Below are positions 35,601 to 43,971 of a stretch of DNA of 58,489 nucleotides, piece after piece; positions within the stretch are counted from its first letter, which is position 1, and each line of letters begins with the position of its first letter. The stretch is taken from the NCBI GenBank assembly GCA_030156895.1, contig JASGLP010000012.1:1-58489 (forward strand), in the 5' to 3' direction. Below the pieces are notes generated by a model. That model saw only the letters and a program-made list of their open reading frames with translations. It ran no database searches and had not been told where the DNA came from. This DNA is from Eubacteriaceae bacterium (GTDB taxonomy: Bacteria; Bacillota; Clostridia; Eubacteriales; Eubacteriaceae). The position numbers and the translations under genes were made by a program.

Positions 35601-36891
35601 CTTTGTTAAAAACTTCTATGATGAACAGGATAAAAAGGTGACTCGGGCGGAAATCGACCGGGTTGTGGGATGCTGCGCCGGGGTTAAAAAAACGACCGGC
35701 CAACATCCCGGGGGAATTATGGTTGTGCCATCTTATAAAGATATCTATGATTTCTGTCCGGTGCAAAGGCCGGCGGATGACCCTGACAGTGATACCATCA
35801 CCACCCATTTTGCCTACGAGTCAATCAGCGGTCGCCTCTTAAAACTGGATATACTTGGCCATGATGATCCGACCATGTTGCGAATGCTCAAAGACTTTAC
35901 CGGCATCGATCCGGTCAAGATTCCCTTGGATGACGAAAAAACAATGAGTCTCTTTACCTCGACCAAGGCTTTGAATTTTCAGACCGATGATTTTGAGTCC
36001 CCGTTGGGAGTTTGCGGGATTCCGGAGTTTGGAACCTCATTCGTCAGAGAGATGCTTTTGGACACCAAACCCACGGCGTTTTCCGACCTGATCCGAATTT
36101 CCGGTCTGTCTCATGGTACGGATGTTTGGCTTAACAACGCCCAGGATCTGATTCGCGATAAAAAGGCTACTATTAAAGAAGCCATTTGTACCCGTGATGA
36201 TATTATGCTCTTCTTAATTTACATGGGACTGGAAGCTAAAACTTCCTTTACCATTATGGAAGCAGTGCGAAAGGGCAAAGGACTAAAACCCGAATGGGAA
36301 GATTATATGCGCGAAAAAAAGGTGCCGGAATGGTATATTGATTCCTGCAAGAAGATTAAGTATATGTTCCCTAAAGCGCATGCGGCTGCCTATGTCACGA
36401 TGGCCTTTCGAATTGCCTGGTACAAAGTTTATTATCCTCTGGCCTATTATGCCACTTATTTTACGGTCCGGGCCACCGAGTTTGACGCTGGTGTGATTGC
36501 TCAAGGCAAGGCGGCTGTGGTCGCTCGAATGAAAGAAATCAAGGCTTTGGGAACCAAGGCTTCCAACAAAGAAAAAGGTTTGCTGACTTCATTGGAGCTG
36601 GCTCATGAAATGATGTGTCGCGGTTATGGTTTTAAGAATGTCGATGTTTACGGTTCGCATTATTCGGAATTCAGAATCATTGATAATAATCTGCTGCCGC
36701 CCTTGAATGCTCTGGAAGGGATTGGCGACAAAGCCGCCCGGCGGATTTTTGAAGAAGCTCAGATACGACCCTATATGTCCTGTGAGGATCTGCAGAGCCG
36801 CACCAAGATCAGTAAATCAAATATCGAAACCCTGACCAGACAGGGCTGTCTCAATCAGCTGCCCCAGTCCAATCAGATTTCATTTTTATAA
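32605..36891 (+). CDS. polC: DNA polymerase III alpha subunit, PolC type
   Basis: The replicative polymerase with built-in proofreading, 1428 residues. In order: an N-terminal domain, an OB fold (about 225-320), a PHP domain (HMHSQFSAMDAVSK, GITDHG), an inserted DEDD exonuclease (FFDLETTGF, with HNAAFDMSFI), and the polymerase palm with a zinc-binding insert (CPECQQS...CPHCG). The active site is in DIDLNFSGE, and a tandem HhH lies near the end (LEGIGDKAARRI). The start is uncertain: GTG 32605 overlaps the ispG stop, while TTG 32617 lies at a better distance from GTGAGG. Confidence 0.97.
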   Translation: MRHVLSIQKKQAHYQKIITAHELQTEQIKINSQQEELIFKFQTLKKEVDAEAVKKQLIDVFDFARNLKIEISHKSYQSAQELYQDEKDLIVEKLTGINLKIAGVILVNTLTAEGDSFYLKARSTDTVDTETWEIFKSRFRRIVHEEYGLDCQLVISFMDHQAVREKSREDLNKKLSTINPDATSTPAPVKTGRKGSKNIEPIKAEKPGDVILGKAIKAIPTFLKDIDFSLGGESEGQNVVVNGTIFGVDIRELRSGKTLLSFNLTDDTGSITAKIFTESEDLCQHINKGMVVSVEGRLKYDEFASELMLFPRNIVLSSKQKKRDDAPVKRVELHMHSQFSAMDAVSKVEKIMEQAVNYGHDMIGITDHGVLQAYPEMMALGRKNKIKVLYGLEGYLVDDQMDLIVGPKDQDFTGEFVFFDLETTGFIPGNHRIIEIAAVRIRNNQIIDQFNTLVNPHCEVPLEITELTGITSQMAAGGMEEVQAVKEFFTFIGDAVLVAHNAAFDMSFIEKAMEDHSISRENTWIDTLAMARCLLTQITRHNLKKLTSFFKIELNNHHRALDDAMASARVFLKLLELAEKKDCKSIQDLSTLSQRDRNIKINYPYHVIIYAKNQQGIKDLYKIVSESHLNYFHKKPRIPRSLLIENRENLLIGSACEAGELYKAFINNKPKQEIIKIASFYDYLEIQPLGNNQFLIENKSIPDVEGLKRINREIIELGREMNKLVVATGDVHFVNREDSLYREILFTGQGYKDAHNQPPLYYRTTQEMLDEFAYLDAETAQAVVIDNTRKIGQMIEDVLPIPDGTYTPVMEGSDDEIRNMVVARAHEMFGDPLPENVEQRMNRELDSIIGNGYSVLYLIAQKLVAHSMEDGYLVGSRGSVGSSFVATLCGITEVNPLAPHYRCPECQQSEFFDSNEVGVGPDLPDKNCPHCGALMVKDGFDIPFETFLGFEGDKEPDIDLNFSGENQAEAHRYTEVLFGKGKVFRAGTISTIADKTAFGFVKNFYDEQDKKVTRAEIDRVVGCCAGVKKTTGQHPGGIMVVPSYKDIYDFCPVQRPADDPDSDTITTHFAYESISGRLLKLDILGHDDPTMLRMLKDFTGIDPVKIPLDDEKTMSLFTSTKALNFQTDDFESPLGVCGIPEFGTSFVREMLLDTKPTAFSDLIRISGLSHGTDVWLNNAQDLIRDKKATIKEAICTRDDIMLFLIYMGLEAKTSFTIMEAVRKGKGLKPEWEDYMREKKVPEWYIDSCKKIKYMFPKAHAAAYVTMAFRIAWYKVYYPLAYYATYFTVRATEFDAGVIAQGKAAVVARMKEIKALGTKASNKEKGLLTSLELAHEMMCRGYGFKNVDVYGSHYSEFRIIDNNLLPPLNALEGIGDKAARRIFEEAQIRPYMSCEDLQSRTKISKSNIETLTRQGCLNQLPQSNQISFL

Positions 36892-36918
36892 AAAAACAGT
36901 CGCGTTTTTCGCGACTGT
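36889..36918 (-). terminator. Intrinsic terminator for dxr (left copy)
   Basis: Read on the minus strand, ACAGTCGCG and CGCGACTGT form a nine-pair hairpin followed by TTTTTT. It is the left member of the 24-base direct repeat around repeat copy 7 (36895-36918). Confidence 0.8.
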
Positions 36919-37185
36919 AAAGTGTGTAGACAAACCCCGCACCGACCAATTGGATTTCGTAGGCTGCTGCGGCTTCGTACAGTTGCCCAATTTGAAAGTG
37001 CTAATTAAAAGCATTTTCTCGCAACTAATCAGAAATTACATTTCTGATTACGCCGCAGGCAGTCGCCAACTACAAGTAAACTTGTGATTGGCTCGTTGCC
37101 TTTGCGAGTGTTCGCCCCGATGCAGCCAACCGAAAAGCCAATTGTCGGTGCTCAGGTGCTAAAATATTCTTTGTCTTCAGTCTGA
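36919..37185 (-). repeat. Terminator-nested repeat, copy 7 (reverse, enlarged)
   Basis: The only copy in reverse orientation, 267 bp, from TGTGTAGACAAACCCC to GTCTTCAGTCTG. The closing stem is at 36938-36952 and 37137-37150. About 85 extra bases (around 37016-37105) replace the inner loop; they include the perfect hairpin AATCAGAAAT-TAC-ATTTCTGATT. Direct repeats of 24 bases flank it (36895-36918, 37186-37209; two mismatches). It lies between convergent polC and dxr. Confidence 0.88.
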
Positions 37186-37214
37186 AACAGTCGCGTTTTC
37201 CGCGGCTGTTTTTA
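37186..37214 (+). terminator. Intrinsic terminator for polC (right copy)
   Basis: ACAGTCGCG and CGCGGCTGT pair, followed by TTTTTA on the plus strand. It is the right member of the duplicated bidirectional terminator around repeat copy 7. Confidence 0.8.
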
Positions 37215-37225
37215 CGGTTGTGGCT

Positions 37226-38368
37226 TTACAGATGTCTGGCGACATCTCGGGCCCAGCTGTCAGCCGCCAGAATATCGCTAAGACCCGGATCACCAATCAG
37301 CTGGTGCTGATTCATGACTGTTTTGTTAATGCGCGGAATGTCGGTAAAGCCGATTTCCTTATTTAAAAAGCGGGCCACGGCAATTTCATTGGCGGCGTTT
37401 AAGACGCAGCTCATCGAGCCACCCAGTTTTAAAGCGTCAAAGGCTAGGCGCAAACATGGAAAACGAACCATATCCGGTTTTTCAAAGGTCAGAGTGGATG
37501 CTTTTGTAAAATCAAGTGGATCGCGGCTGTTGGCTACCCGCTCGGGATAAAAAAAGGCGTATTGGATCGGCAGGGCCATATCTGGCATTCCCATCTGGGC
37601 AATCGTGGAGTGGTCGACATATTCGATCATCGAATGAATAATGCTCTGGGGATGGACAATTACATCAATTTGATCAAGCCTTAGTCCAAACAGCCATTTA
37701 GCTTCAATGACTTCCAGTCCCTTGTTCATCATACTGGCAGAATCGATGGTGATTTTAGCCCCCATTGACCAGTTCGGATGTTTAAGCGCCTGGTCAAGGC
37801 TTACATGTTTAAGTTCTTCAGCAGACCAGGTTCGAAAAGGCCCCCCGGAAGCTGTGATAATGACCCGTTTGATGGCTTCTTTCTGGTTGCCCCGCAGGCA
37901 CTGAAAGATTGCGGAGTGCTCGCTGTCAACCGGTAAGATCGCGACATCCTTTTGCCGTGCCGCTTCCATGACCAGCTGACCGGCGGCAACCAGGGTTTCC
38001 TTGTTGGCCAGCGCGATGTTTATTCCTTCACTGATGGCAGCCAGGGTTGGTTTTAGCCCGATCATACCGGAAACCGCTGTCAAAAGCAGGTCACAGCCGG
38101 CTAGGGTGGAAACCGCAATCAGGCCGTCGATGCCTGTCAGGACTTCAACTTTTTTACCGGCCAGCCGCTTGTCAAGGATGCTGGCGGCATCCGGATCCAT
38201 CACACAAACCGCTTTAGGGTGAAAGCTTTTAATCTGCTCCTCCAGTAAATCAATATTTTTATTGGTGGATAGGCCAATAATCTCTATCTCCTCGGAAAAC
38301 TCTGCAGCGACACTCAGCGCCTGGGTGCCGATGGAACCAGTGGAACCGATAATTGCTAATTTTTTCAT
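37226..38368 (-). CDS. dxr: 1-deoxy-D-xylulose 5-phosphate reductoisomerase
   Basis: Dxr (IspC), 380 residues, the second step of the MEP pathway. The NADPH site is AIIGSTGSIGTQAL, the metal-binding part is LPVDSEHSAIFQC, and SASMMNKGLEVIEAKWLF is the substrate region. The start is at 38368 (ATG after GAGGTAAAA on the minus strand); a longer reading to 38449 runs into a repeat. In many Firmicutes dxr lies between cdsA and rseP. Here it is alone, facing the operon that encodes those genes. Confidence 0.95.
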   Translation of the reverse strand: MKKLAIIGSTGSIGTQALSVAAEFSEEIEIIGLSTNKNIDLLEEQIKSFHPKAVCVMDPDAASILDKRLAGKKVEVLTGIDGLIAVSTLAGCDLLLTAVSGMIGLKPTLAAISEGINIALANKETLVAAGQLVMEAARQKDVAILPVDSEHSAIFQCLRGNQKEAIKRVIITASGGPFRTWSAEELKHVSLDQALKHPNWSMGAKITIDSASMMNKGLEVIEAKWLFGLRLDQIDVIVHPQSIIHSMIEYVDHSTIAQMGMPDMALPIQYAFFYPERVANSRDPLDFTKASTLTFEKPDMVRFPCLRLAFDALKLGGSMSCVLNAANEIAVARFLNKEIGFTDIPRINKTVMNQHQLIGDPGLSDILAADSWARDVARHL

Positions 38369-38396
38369 TTTTACCTCTTTCGAATTAAGCTGGTCA

Positions 38397-38480
38397 CAGA
38401 TTGAAGAAAAAAGTGATATGAACACTGCAGCACCGACTGCGAAATCCAATTGGTCGATGCGGTGTGTAGTTACACTGTGA
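38397..38480 (+). repeat. Terminator-nested repeat, copy 8 (deletion derivative)
   Basis: An 84-bp remnant in the leader of dxr. It keeps both ends (CAGATTGAAGA..., GTGTGTAGTTACACTG) and the closing stem, but everything between GCACCGAC and TGCGAAATCCAATTGG is lost. A palindrome CTGGT-TAT-ACCAG lies directly to the right (38482-38494). The rest of the dxr-adh gap (38495-38679) shows nothing recognisable. Confidence 0.75.
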
Positions 38481-38679
38481 CCTGGTTATACCAGTTTGTT
38501 TGCGTTTTCAGGCAATTATTTTTAAGTATACACATTAAATCTTAAATTCCTGTCAAAGAATTGCCTTTGTTCAAATAATTGTTTTTAGAAGGTAATAAAT
38601 TACAGGAAGAGTGTCTAATCATTCAATAATCTATCTCAAAACAAGAAAAATTTCCATTCTATCCCATATTTTTTTGGCA

Positions 38680-38685
38680 TATAAT
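38680..38685 (+). promoter_or_regulatory. Possible -10 box of the alcohol dehydrogenase gene
   Basis: TATAAT lies 36 bases before the ATG, in an AT-rich region. A convincing -35 box at the right distance is not seen. Confidence 0.4.
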
Positions 38686-38721
38686 CGTGTAAACGAATAA
38701 AATAAATCTGGAGGTCATTAA

Positions 38722-39870
38722 ATGGGTAGAACATATTATTTCCCGCCAATTGTTATTATGGGACCGGGAGCTGTGGAGCTGATTGTTCCGGAAATTATGA
38801 AAATGAACGTAAAAAAAGCTTTGGTTGTCACCGATAAAGTTTTAATTGAAGCTGGTGTGGTTGAAGAAGTGACCAAAGTGCTTGATGAAGCCCAAATTGC
38901 CTATGCTGTTTTCTCGGACGTTAAACCGAATCCGACCGTCAAAAATGTCAATGACGGTTATCAGGCGCTGCAGGAAAACGAATGTGATTTCGTGATCAGC
39001 ATCGGCGGCGGTTCTCCTCAGGATACTGGTAAAGGGATTGCCATTCTGGCTACCAACCCCGGCGATTTAAGAGACTATGAAGGCGTGGGAAAAACCGCCA
39101 ACAAGTCGATCCCGATTGTCGCTATCAACACCACCGCCGGTACTGCCAGTGAAGCAACTATCAATTATGTTATTACTGATGAAGACCGAAAAGTTAAGAT
39201 GGTTATCGTCGATCCTAATTCAATTGCCACAGTAGCTGTCAATGACCCCATCCTGATGCTTAAAATGCCAAAATCACTGACTGCTGCAACGGGTATGGAT
39301 GCTTTAACCCACGCCATTGAAGGTTACACCACCGCTGGCGCTTCAGCTTTCACCGATTTATTCAACCTGGAAGCCATTAAAGTCATCTCTGCCAGCCTGA
39401 GAAAAGCGGTTGAAGACGGTGACGATCTGGATGCACGTGATGCCATGGCTTATGGCCAGTTTGTAACCGGTATGGGCTTCTCTAATGGCGGCCTGGGAAT
39501 CGTTCACTCCATGGCACATCAATTGGGCGGCTTCTATGATCTGCCTCATGGTGTTGCAAATGCTGTATTGCTGCCGCATGTTGTTGCTTACAATGCAGAC
39601 TCGGTTGGCGATCGTTTAAAAGATGTCGCGGTTGCCATGGGACTGGATATCAGCCGCCGGGAACCCAAAGAAATTAATATCATGGCTATTGATGCTATTA
39701 AAAAACTGTCAAAAGACGTCGGCATTCCAGCCGGTCTTGCTGAACTGGGCGTTAAGGAAGAAGACTTCCCGACCCTGGCTGATTTAGCCCTGGCCGATGC
39801 CTGTACTCCGGGTAATCCTAAATGTCCGTCAAAAGAAGATATCATTGCCATTTACAAATCCGCATTCTAA
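38722..39870 (+). CDS. Iron-containing (type III) alcohol dehydrogenase
   Basis: 382 residues, NAD(P)-dependent. The Rossmann part has ISIGGGSPQDTGKGIA, and the iron site is formed by residues in TGMDALTHAIEGY, HSMAHQLGG and DLPHGVANAVLLPH. The RBS is CTGGAGG, and the codon usage looks biased toward common codons, as in strongly expressed genes. It could reduce acetaldehyde or other aldehydes, or oxidise alcohols or diols; sequence alone does not separate these. It is transcribed alone, ending at the terminator after repeat copy 9. Confidence 0.93.
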   Translation: MGRTYYFPPIVIMGPGAVELIVPEIMKMNVKKALVVTDKVLIEAGVVEEVTKVLDEAQIAYAVFSDVKPNPTVKNVNDGYQALQENECDFVISIGGGSPQDTGKGIAILATNPGDLRDYEGVGKTANKSIPIVAINTTAGTASEATINYVITDEDRKVKMVIVDPNSIATVAVNDPILMLKMPKSLTAATGMDALTHAIEGYTTAGASAFTDLFNLEAIKVISASLRKAVEDGDDLDARDAMAYGQFVTGMGFSNGGLGIVHSMAHQLGGFYDLPHGVANAVLLPHVVAYNADSVGDRLKDVAVAMGLDISRREPKEINIMAIDAIKKLSKDVGIPAGLAELGVKEEDFPTLADLALADACTPGNPKCPSKEDIIAIYKSAF

Positions 39871-39877
39871 TTTTTTT

Positions 39878-39962
39878 CAAACTGAAGACAAAGTTAATTT
39901 TTACTAGCTGAGCACCGACTAGGAAATCCAATTGGTCGGTTCGGGGTTTGTCTATACACTGA
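39878..39962 (+). repeat. Terminator-nested repeat, copy 9 (deletion derivative)
   Basis: An 85-bp short form, from CAAACTGAAGACAAAG to TCTATACACTGA, with GCACCGAC joined straight to TAGGAAATCCAATTGG, the same type of deletion as copy 8. No direct repeat remains on the left; the terminator stands on the right. Confidence 0.8.
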
Positions 39963-39997
39963 AACCTCGCCGGAGTTCTAACGGCGAGGTTTTTTTC
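39963..39997 (+). terminator. Intrinsic terminator of the alcohol dehydrogenase gene
   Basis: AACCTCGCC (39963-39971) pairs with GGCGAGGTT (39983-39991), followed by TTTTTT. The region 39998-40187 beyond it holds no gene; only a TACAAT near 40044 is promoter-like. Confidence 0.88.
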
Positions 39998-40210
39998 GCC
40001 CTCTTTTTTCTCTCCCCGGCTTCTTTTTTAGCGCGAAAGATGGTACAATAAAGCGTATCATTATAAAACAGTTGTCATGTGTATACAAGTTATTATTTGG
40101 GAACGGATAAAAGATTTAATCCGCAAGTGACAAACTGTAAAAGTGGTTTTGCAATGGCTGATGACAAGAATTTTGACAGGGAAACAGGCAGGCTCCCTTG
40201 AGCTTTGCCA

Positions 40211-40396
40211 CAGATTGAAGACAAAGTTAACTTTGAACACCTGAGCACCAACAATTGGCTTTTCAGCTGTCTGCCTCGGGGCGAACAGTTGCTGGGAAAT
40301 GCTGTTTATTTGCACTTTCAAATTGGGCAACTGTACGAATCCGCGCGCAGACTGCGAAATCCAATTGGTCGGTGCGGGGTTTGTCTACGCACTGAA
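40211..40396 (+). repeat. Terminator-nested repeat, copy 10, with perfect 23-bp target duplication
   Basis: A 186-bp full copy, from CAGATTGAAGACAAAG to TCTACGCACTGAA. Identical 23-base direct repeats flank it at 40188-40210 and 40397-40419 (both begin GCAGGCTCCCTTGAGC). The duplicated stretch can form a small GCTC/GAGC hairpin but has no T-tract. The perfect identity suggests a recent insertion. Confidence 0.92.
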
Positions 40397-40474
40397 GCAG
40401 GCTCCCTTGAGCTTTGCCAAATGTCATTCAGCATATTTTACAGAACCCAAAAAATGAAAACTGGAGGCAAATTA

Positions 40475-41593
40475 ATGCTTAAGAGTTTTATACATACCGG
40501 AGATTTTCATCTCGGGCGCCCTTTCACCTTTTCACAACAGGGGAATTATTACGGGAAATCCAAACGCAAAGAGCTGTGGAAGGCTTTTGACCATATGATT
40601 GCTTATGCAAAAGAAAAGGAAATCGAGCTGGTTCTGATTGCCGGTGATCTTTTTGATTCGATCAATGTTCTGACCATGGATGTTAAGCGGGTGGCGGAGA
40701 GTTTTAAAAGTCTTGATAAGGCCTGGGTGATTGTTGTTGCCGGGAATCATGATTATAATGGCGAAGATTCCCCTTATAAAAAGGTGGAGTGGCCGCGAAA
40801 TGTTTATATTTTTAATGAAGATCGTTTCCGGTCTGTCTATATACAGGAATTAAACACAGAAATTTATGGATTCTCTTGGGTTAAAAATGAATACCGGGAA
40901 TTTCCGGAATTATCTTTTGATCGCCTTCATCTGAATGAAGGCCGCTATAATATCCTCTTAATGCATGGCGAAGTGGCGACAAAGAGCCCCTATCTGCCGA
41001 TTAATCTCAAAAAGATCGAAGACAAGGGTTTCCATGCCATTTGTCTTGGTCATATCCATAAACCGGGAATTACTTCGGGCGGGGTTGCCTACTGCGGGTC
41101 ACCGGTACCCCTGGATTTCGGGGAAACCGGCGATCATGGATTTTTGTCAGCACGAGTGGAGGTGGATTATGAGAAGCAGCTTTTTCTCACTAAAAACCGC
41201 TTTAATCCCATTCATTCCCGTTGTTATGAAACGCTGGAACTGGCGGTAACTCCGGAAGATTCATATGCGGACATTCTGGACAAAGCGACAACCTGCGATT
41301 CCCGGGATAATCGAATGAATAACTATTATCGCCTCAAACTGACAGGCCTGATTGATCCGGAAATTCATCTGGATTGGATTAATGATGATTTGGAGGACGC
41401 TTTTTATTATATCGAAACTGATTTATCAGGTCTCGAGTCGGATATCGATATTGATAAACTGATGGCAGAAAACAAAGATAATCCGGTGGGCGCTTTTCTT
41501 CAGGAACTGAAGGAAATCCAGGATGAAGATATTAAAAAAAGGGCGCTTCTCTATTCCATCGAAGCCATGCTGAAAGAGGGGGTGCTTAAATGA
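40475..41593 (+). CDS. Metallophosphoesterase, SbcD/YhaO-like DNA repair nuclease
   Basis: About 372 residues. The calcineurin-type metal sites are in order: HTGDFHLGR, IAGDLFDS, VVAGNHD, LMHGE and CLGHIHKP. The pairing with a YhaN-like ATPase points to the YhaO/SbcD class, acting on DNA ends. The start ATG 40475 follows CTGGAGG; upstream codons in the same frame run through repeat copy 10 and are not real. The stop overlaps the start of the ATPase gene (ATGA). Confidence 0.88.
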   Translation: MLKSFIHTGDFHLGRPFTFSQQGNYYGKSKRKELWKAFDHMIAYAKEKEIELVLIAGDLFDSINVLTMDVKRVAESFKSLDKAWVIVVAGNHDYNGEDSPYKKVEWPRNVYIFNEDRFRSVYIQELNTEIYGFSWVKNEYREFPELSFDRLHLNEGRYNILLMHGEVATKSPYLPINLKKIEDKGFHAICLGHIHKPGITSGGVAYCGSPVPLDFGETGDHGFLSARVEVDYEKQLFLTKNRFNPIHSRCYETLELAVTPEDSYADILDKATTCDSRDNRMNNYYRLKLTGLIDPEIHLDWINDDLEDAFYYIETDLSGLESDIDIDKLMAENKDNPVGAFLQELKEIQDEDIKKRALLYSIEAMLKEGVLK

Positions 41594-43899
41594 AAATTAA
41601 AGCTTTGCGCATTAAAGCTTTTGGCAAATTTAATGATCGAACCATCTCCTTAAAACCGGGTTTTAATATCATCTATGGCGAAAATGAAGCTGGAAAAACC
41701 ACCATGCAGGCCTTTATTCAAGGGATGTTCTTTGGCTTTTTCAAACCATATCGCAAGAAAAAAACCTACTCGGATGACTATGAAAAATACATGCCCTGGG
41801 CGCAATTTGATTACAGCGGCTCCCTGGTTTATGAACTAGATGGCGAAGAATTGCGGCTGGAGCGTAATTTTCTGCGTGGTAAGGATAGTCTGACAATCTT
41901 TGATAATGCCACCGGCAGCGAATTGACACCGGGTTATAAATATGATGGAGTGATTAGGCAACATTTGCCTTTAGGGCATCTGGGAATTACGCCGGGAATT
42001 TATAATCAGACAGTTAACCTTAAGCAGACAGGCTACGATTTTGATCCGGCCTCCAGTGAAGAGATCAGAGATTCGTATCTGGAGTTTTTAAATGCCGGTA
42101 ACCTTGATTTAAACCTCAGTAAGGTTGCCAGAAATCTTGAAGAACGCAAAAAAAGTGTTGGTCGGGCAGGGCAGAGCAAGTCAAAAATTGGTTTGATCAT
42201 CAGAAAGCGGGATGAACTTAAAGAGACACTAAAGGAAGCTCAGCAAGCTTATCAAAAAGTGGCGGCTAATCAGGAAAAGATCACAAAGCTTTCCAAACGG
42301 CTTAAAAAAGTGGAGACTGAAAATGAATATCTGATTCAGGAAACGGAAGTTCGCCACAAACGGGAACTTTTGAAATCATACGAAAAAATCACACAACTGG
42401 AAAAGGAAAATCAGGCCATCAACGAACGGCTGGAAGTGCTTGGCGATAAGGAAAGCTATAATCAGGAAACATTGGAGAATTTGAGAGCCACCCAGGCCCA
42501 AATCGATCGGCTTGAGGATCAGATTAAATATATCCAGAAGGAAATTGATGATCTGACCGAACAGTTAAAGGTTATCAGAGGCCGGGTTGAAGGCAAGAAA
42601 AAAGTCCTGGAAGGTAATAACTGGGACATGATCCATGCGGATAATGAGCTTTTCGGGGCGCAAAGGACCGAAAAGGAAGAGGCGATTCAGAAGAAGAATG
42701 TTCTGATCAGCACGGCTTCCATTGTTGTGACATTCCTGGGACTCCTGGTTATCTGGCTCAATGTAATGGGCTTTAGCCCGATTAGCGGGATGGATGCGGC
42801 ACTGGCGCTGGTTATTGGAACAGTCCTGATGGTTTTGGGCGTGGCAGGATCGGCTTATGGGATCGTCAATGCGTTCCAGCTGCGGAAAAATCGTTTTGAG
42901 ATTCAGCTGACCATGGATCAGGAAGAAATTCTGAAAAAATATGATTTTGAGTCAGGTCAGGAGTTTGAAGATTTTTATAAGAAGGCCAGCCGTACCCAGC
43001 GGGAGCTGGAACAGCTCTTTAATGAAAAAGAACTCTTATCGGTTCAGCTTAGTCGTCATCAGGCCGGCTTCGAAGTACTTTTTGAACAAAGCCGTGGCAT
43101 TAAGCGAGAACTGGATAAAAAATTTGAACAATATGGGGTTGAGTCGGTTGAGAATTATGCTGAAAACTGTCTTATTGCCAGAGAAATAAAAGAGTTGAAA
43201 GAGACTCTGACAAACAATGTAGAAACAATTGAAAATCTGCGTGAATCAGTAACGGAAAGTGAAGAACAGCGGATCTCCAATACCTGGAACAAAACAAATC
43301 CAAAGGCTGATGAATTATTAATGATTGGTAAAGAAATCGCCCGTTTGGAAGGAGAAAACGCCGCTCTGACAGAAGGGGTGGATTTGCCGGTGGAAATTGC
43401 TGAGACAATCGAATCCTTAGATACCCAGATAGCTTCCTACAATCGGGAAATAGCCGCCTGTGATTCAGCTCTGAAAGTTCTTTCCCGGATGCAGCGGGAA
43501 TCACACCGCGAATCGGCGCCAGAACTCAATGATTCGATTGGAGAAGTTTTGGAAACTCTGACCGGCCGTTATAAAGGGGTCAAAATTGATGAAACAATGC
43601 GGGTTAAAGTAGTGGATCCTGCCGGTGGTGATTTTAAGGAAGCTGATCAGCTCAGCGCCGGAACCATGGATCAGGTACATTTTGCCTTCCGCTTTGGCAT
43701 GGGCAATCTGATTACTCGGGAAATGCCCTTTATTATGGATGAACCATTTGTCCGCTATGATAAGAAACGAAAAACCCAGGCGCTTAAGCTGCTGGCAAAG
43801 CTGTCAGCGCAAAAACAGATTATCCTTTTTACTTGTGGAAACGAAGAGGAAAGAATCCTAACGGAACTGGGACAGATGTATCATCGGATCGAGCTTTAA
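41590..43899 (+). CDS. YhaN-like SMC-type ATPase with membrane segments
   Basis: 769 residues. The N-terminal ATPase half has GENEAGKTTMQAF (Walker A near residue 35) and the C-terminal half FIMDEPFVRYD (Walker B near 715), preceded by the signature DQLSAGTMDQVHF. Between them lie long coiled coils, interrupted by two hydrophobic helices (about 374-396 and 405-430). This membrane hairpin is typical of YhaN rather than SbcC/Rad50, and places the complex at the membrane. It works with the nuclease encoded just before. Confidence 0.87.
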   Translation: MKIKALRIKAFGKFNDRTISLKPGFNIIYGENEAGKTTMQAFIQGMFFGFFKPYRKKKTYSDDYEKYMPWAQFDYSGSLVYELDGEELRLERNFLRGKDSLTIFDNATGSELTPGYKYDGVIRQHLPLGHLGITPGIYNQTVNLKQTGYDFDPASSEEIRDSYLEFLNAGNLDLNLSKVARNLEERKKSVGRAGQSKSKIGLIIRKRDELKETLKEAQQAYQKVAANQEKITKLSKRLKKVETENEYLIQETEVRHKRELLKSYEKITQLEKENQAINERLEVLGDKESYNQETLENLRATQAQIDRLEDQIKYIQKEIDDLTEQLKVIRGRVEGKKKVLEGNNWDMIHADNELFGAQRTEKEEAIQKKNVLISTASIVVTFLGLLVIWLNVMGFSPISGMDAALALVIGTVLMVLGVAGSAYGIVNAFQLRKNRFEIQLTMDQEEILKKYDFESGQEFEDFYKKASRTQRELEQLFNEKELLSVQLSRHQAGFEVLFEQSRGIKRELDKKFEQYGVESVENYAENCLIAREIKELKETLTNNVETIENLRESVTESEEQRISNTWNKTNPKADELLMIGKEIARLEGENAALTEGVDLPVEIAETIESLDTQIASYNREIAACDSALKVLSRMQRESHRESAPELNDSIGEVLETLTGRYKGVKIDETMRVKVVDPAGGDFKEADQLSAGTMDQVHFAFRFGMGNLITREMPFIMDEPFVRYDKKRKTQALKLLAKLSAQKQIILFTCGNEEERILTELGQMYHRIEL

Positions 43900-43971
43900 A
43901 AAAGAAACCCTTTACATTTCAATTAATTCGGGTTAGACTTTAAGTGATCTATTTAGGAATAAGGAGTGTTT

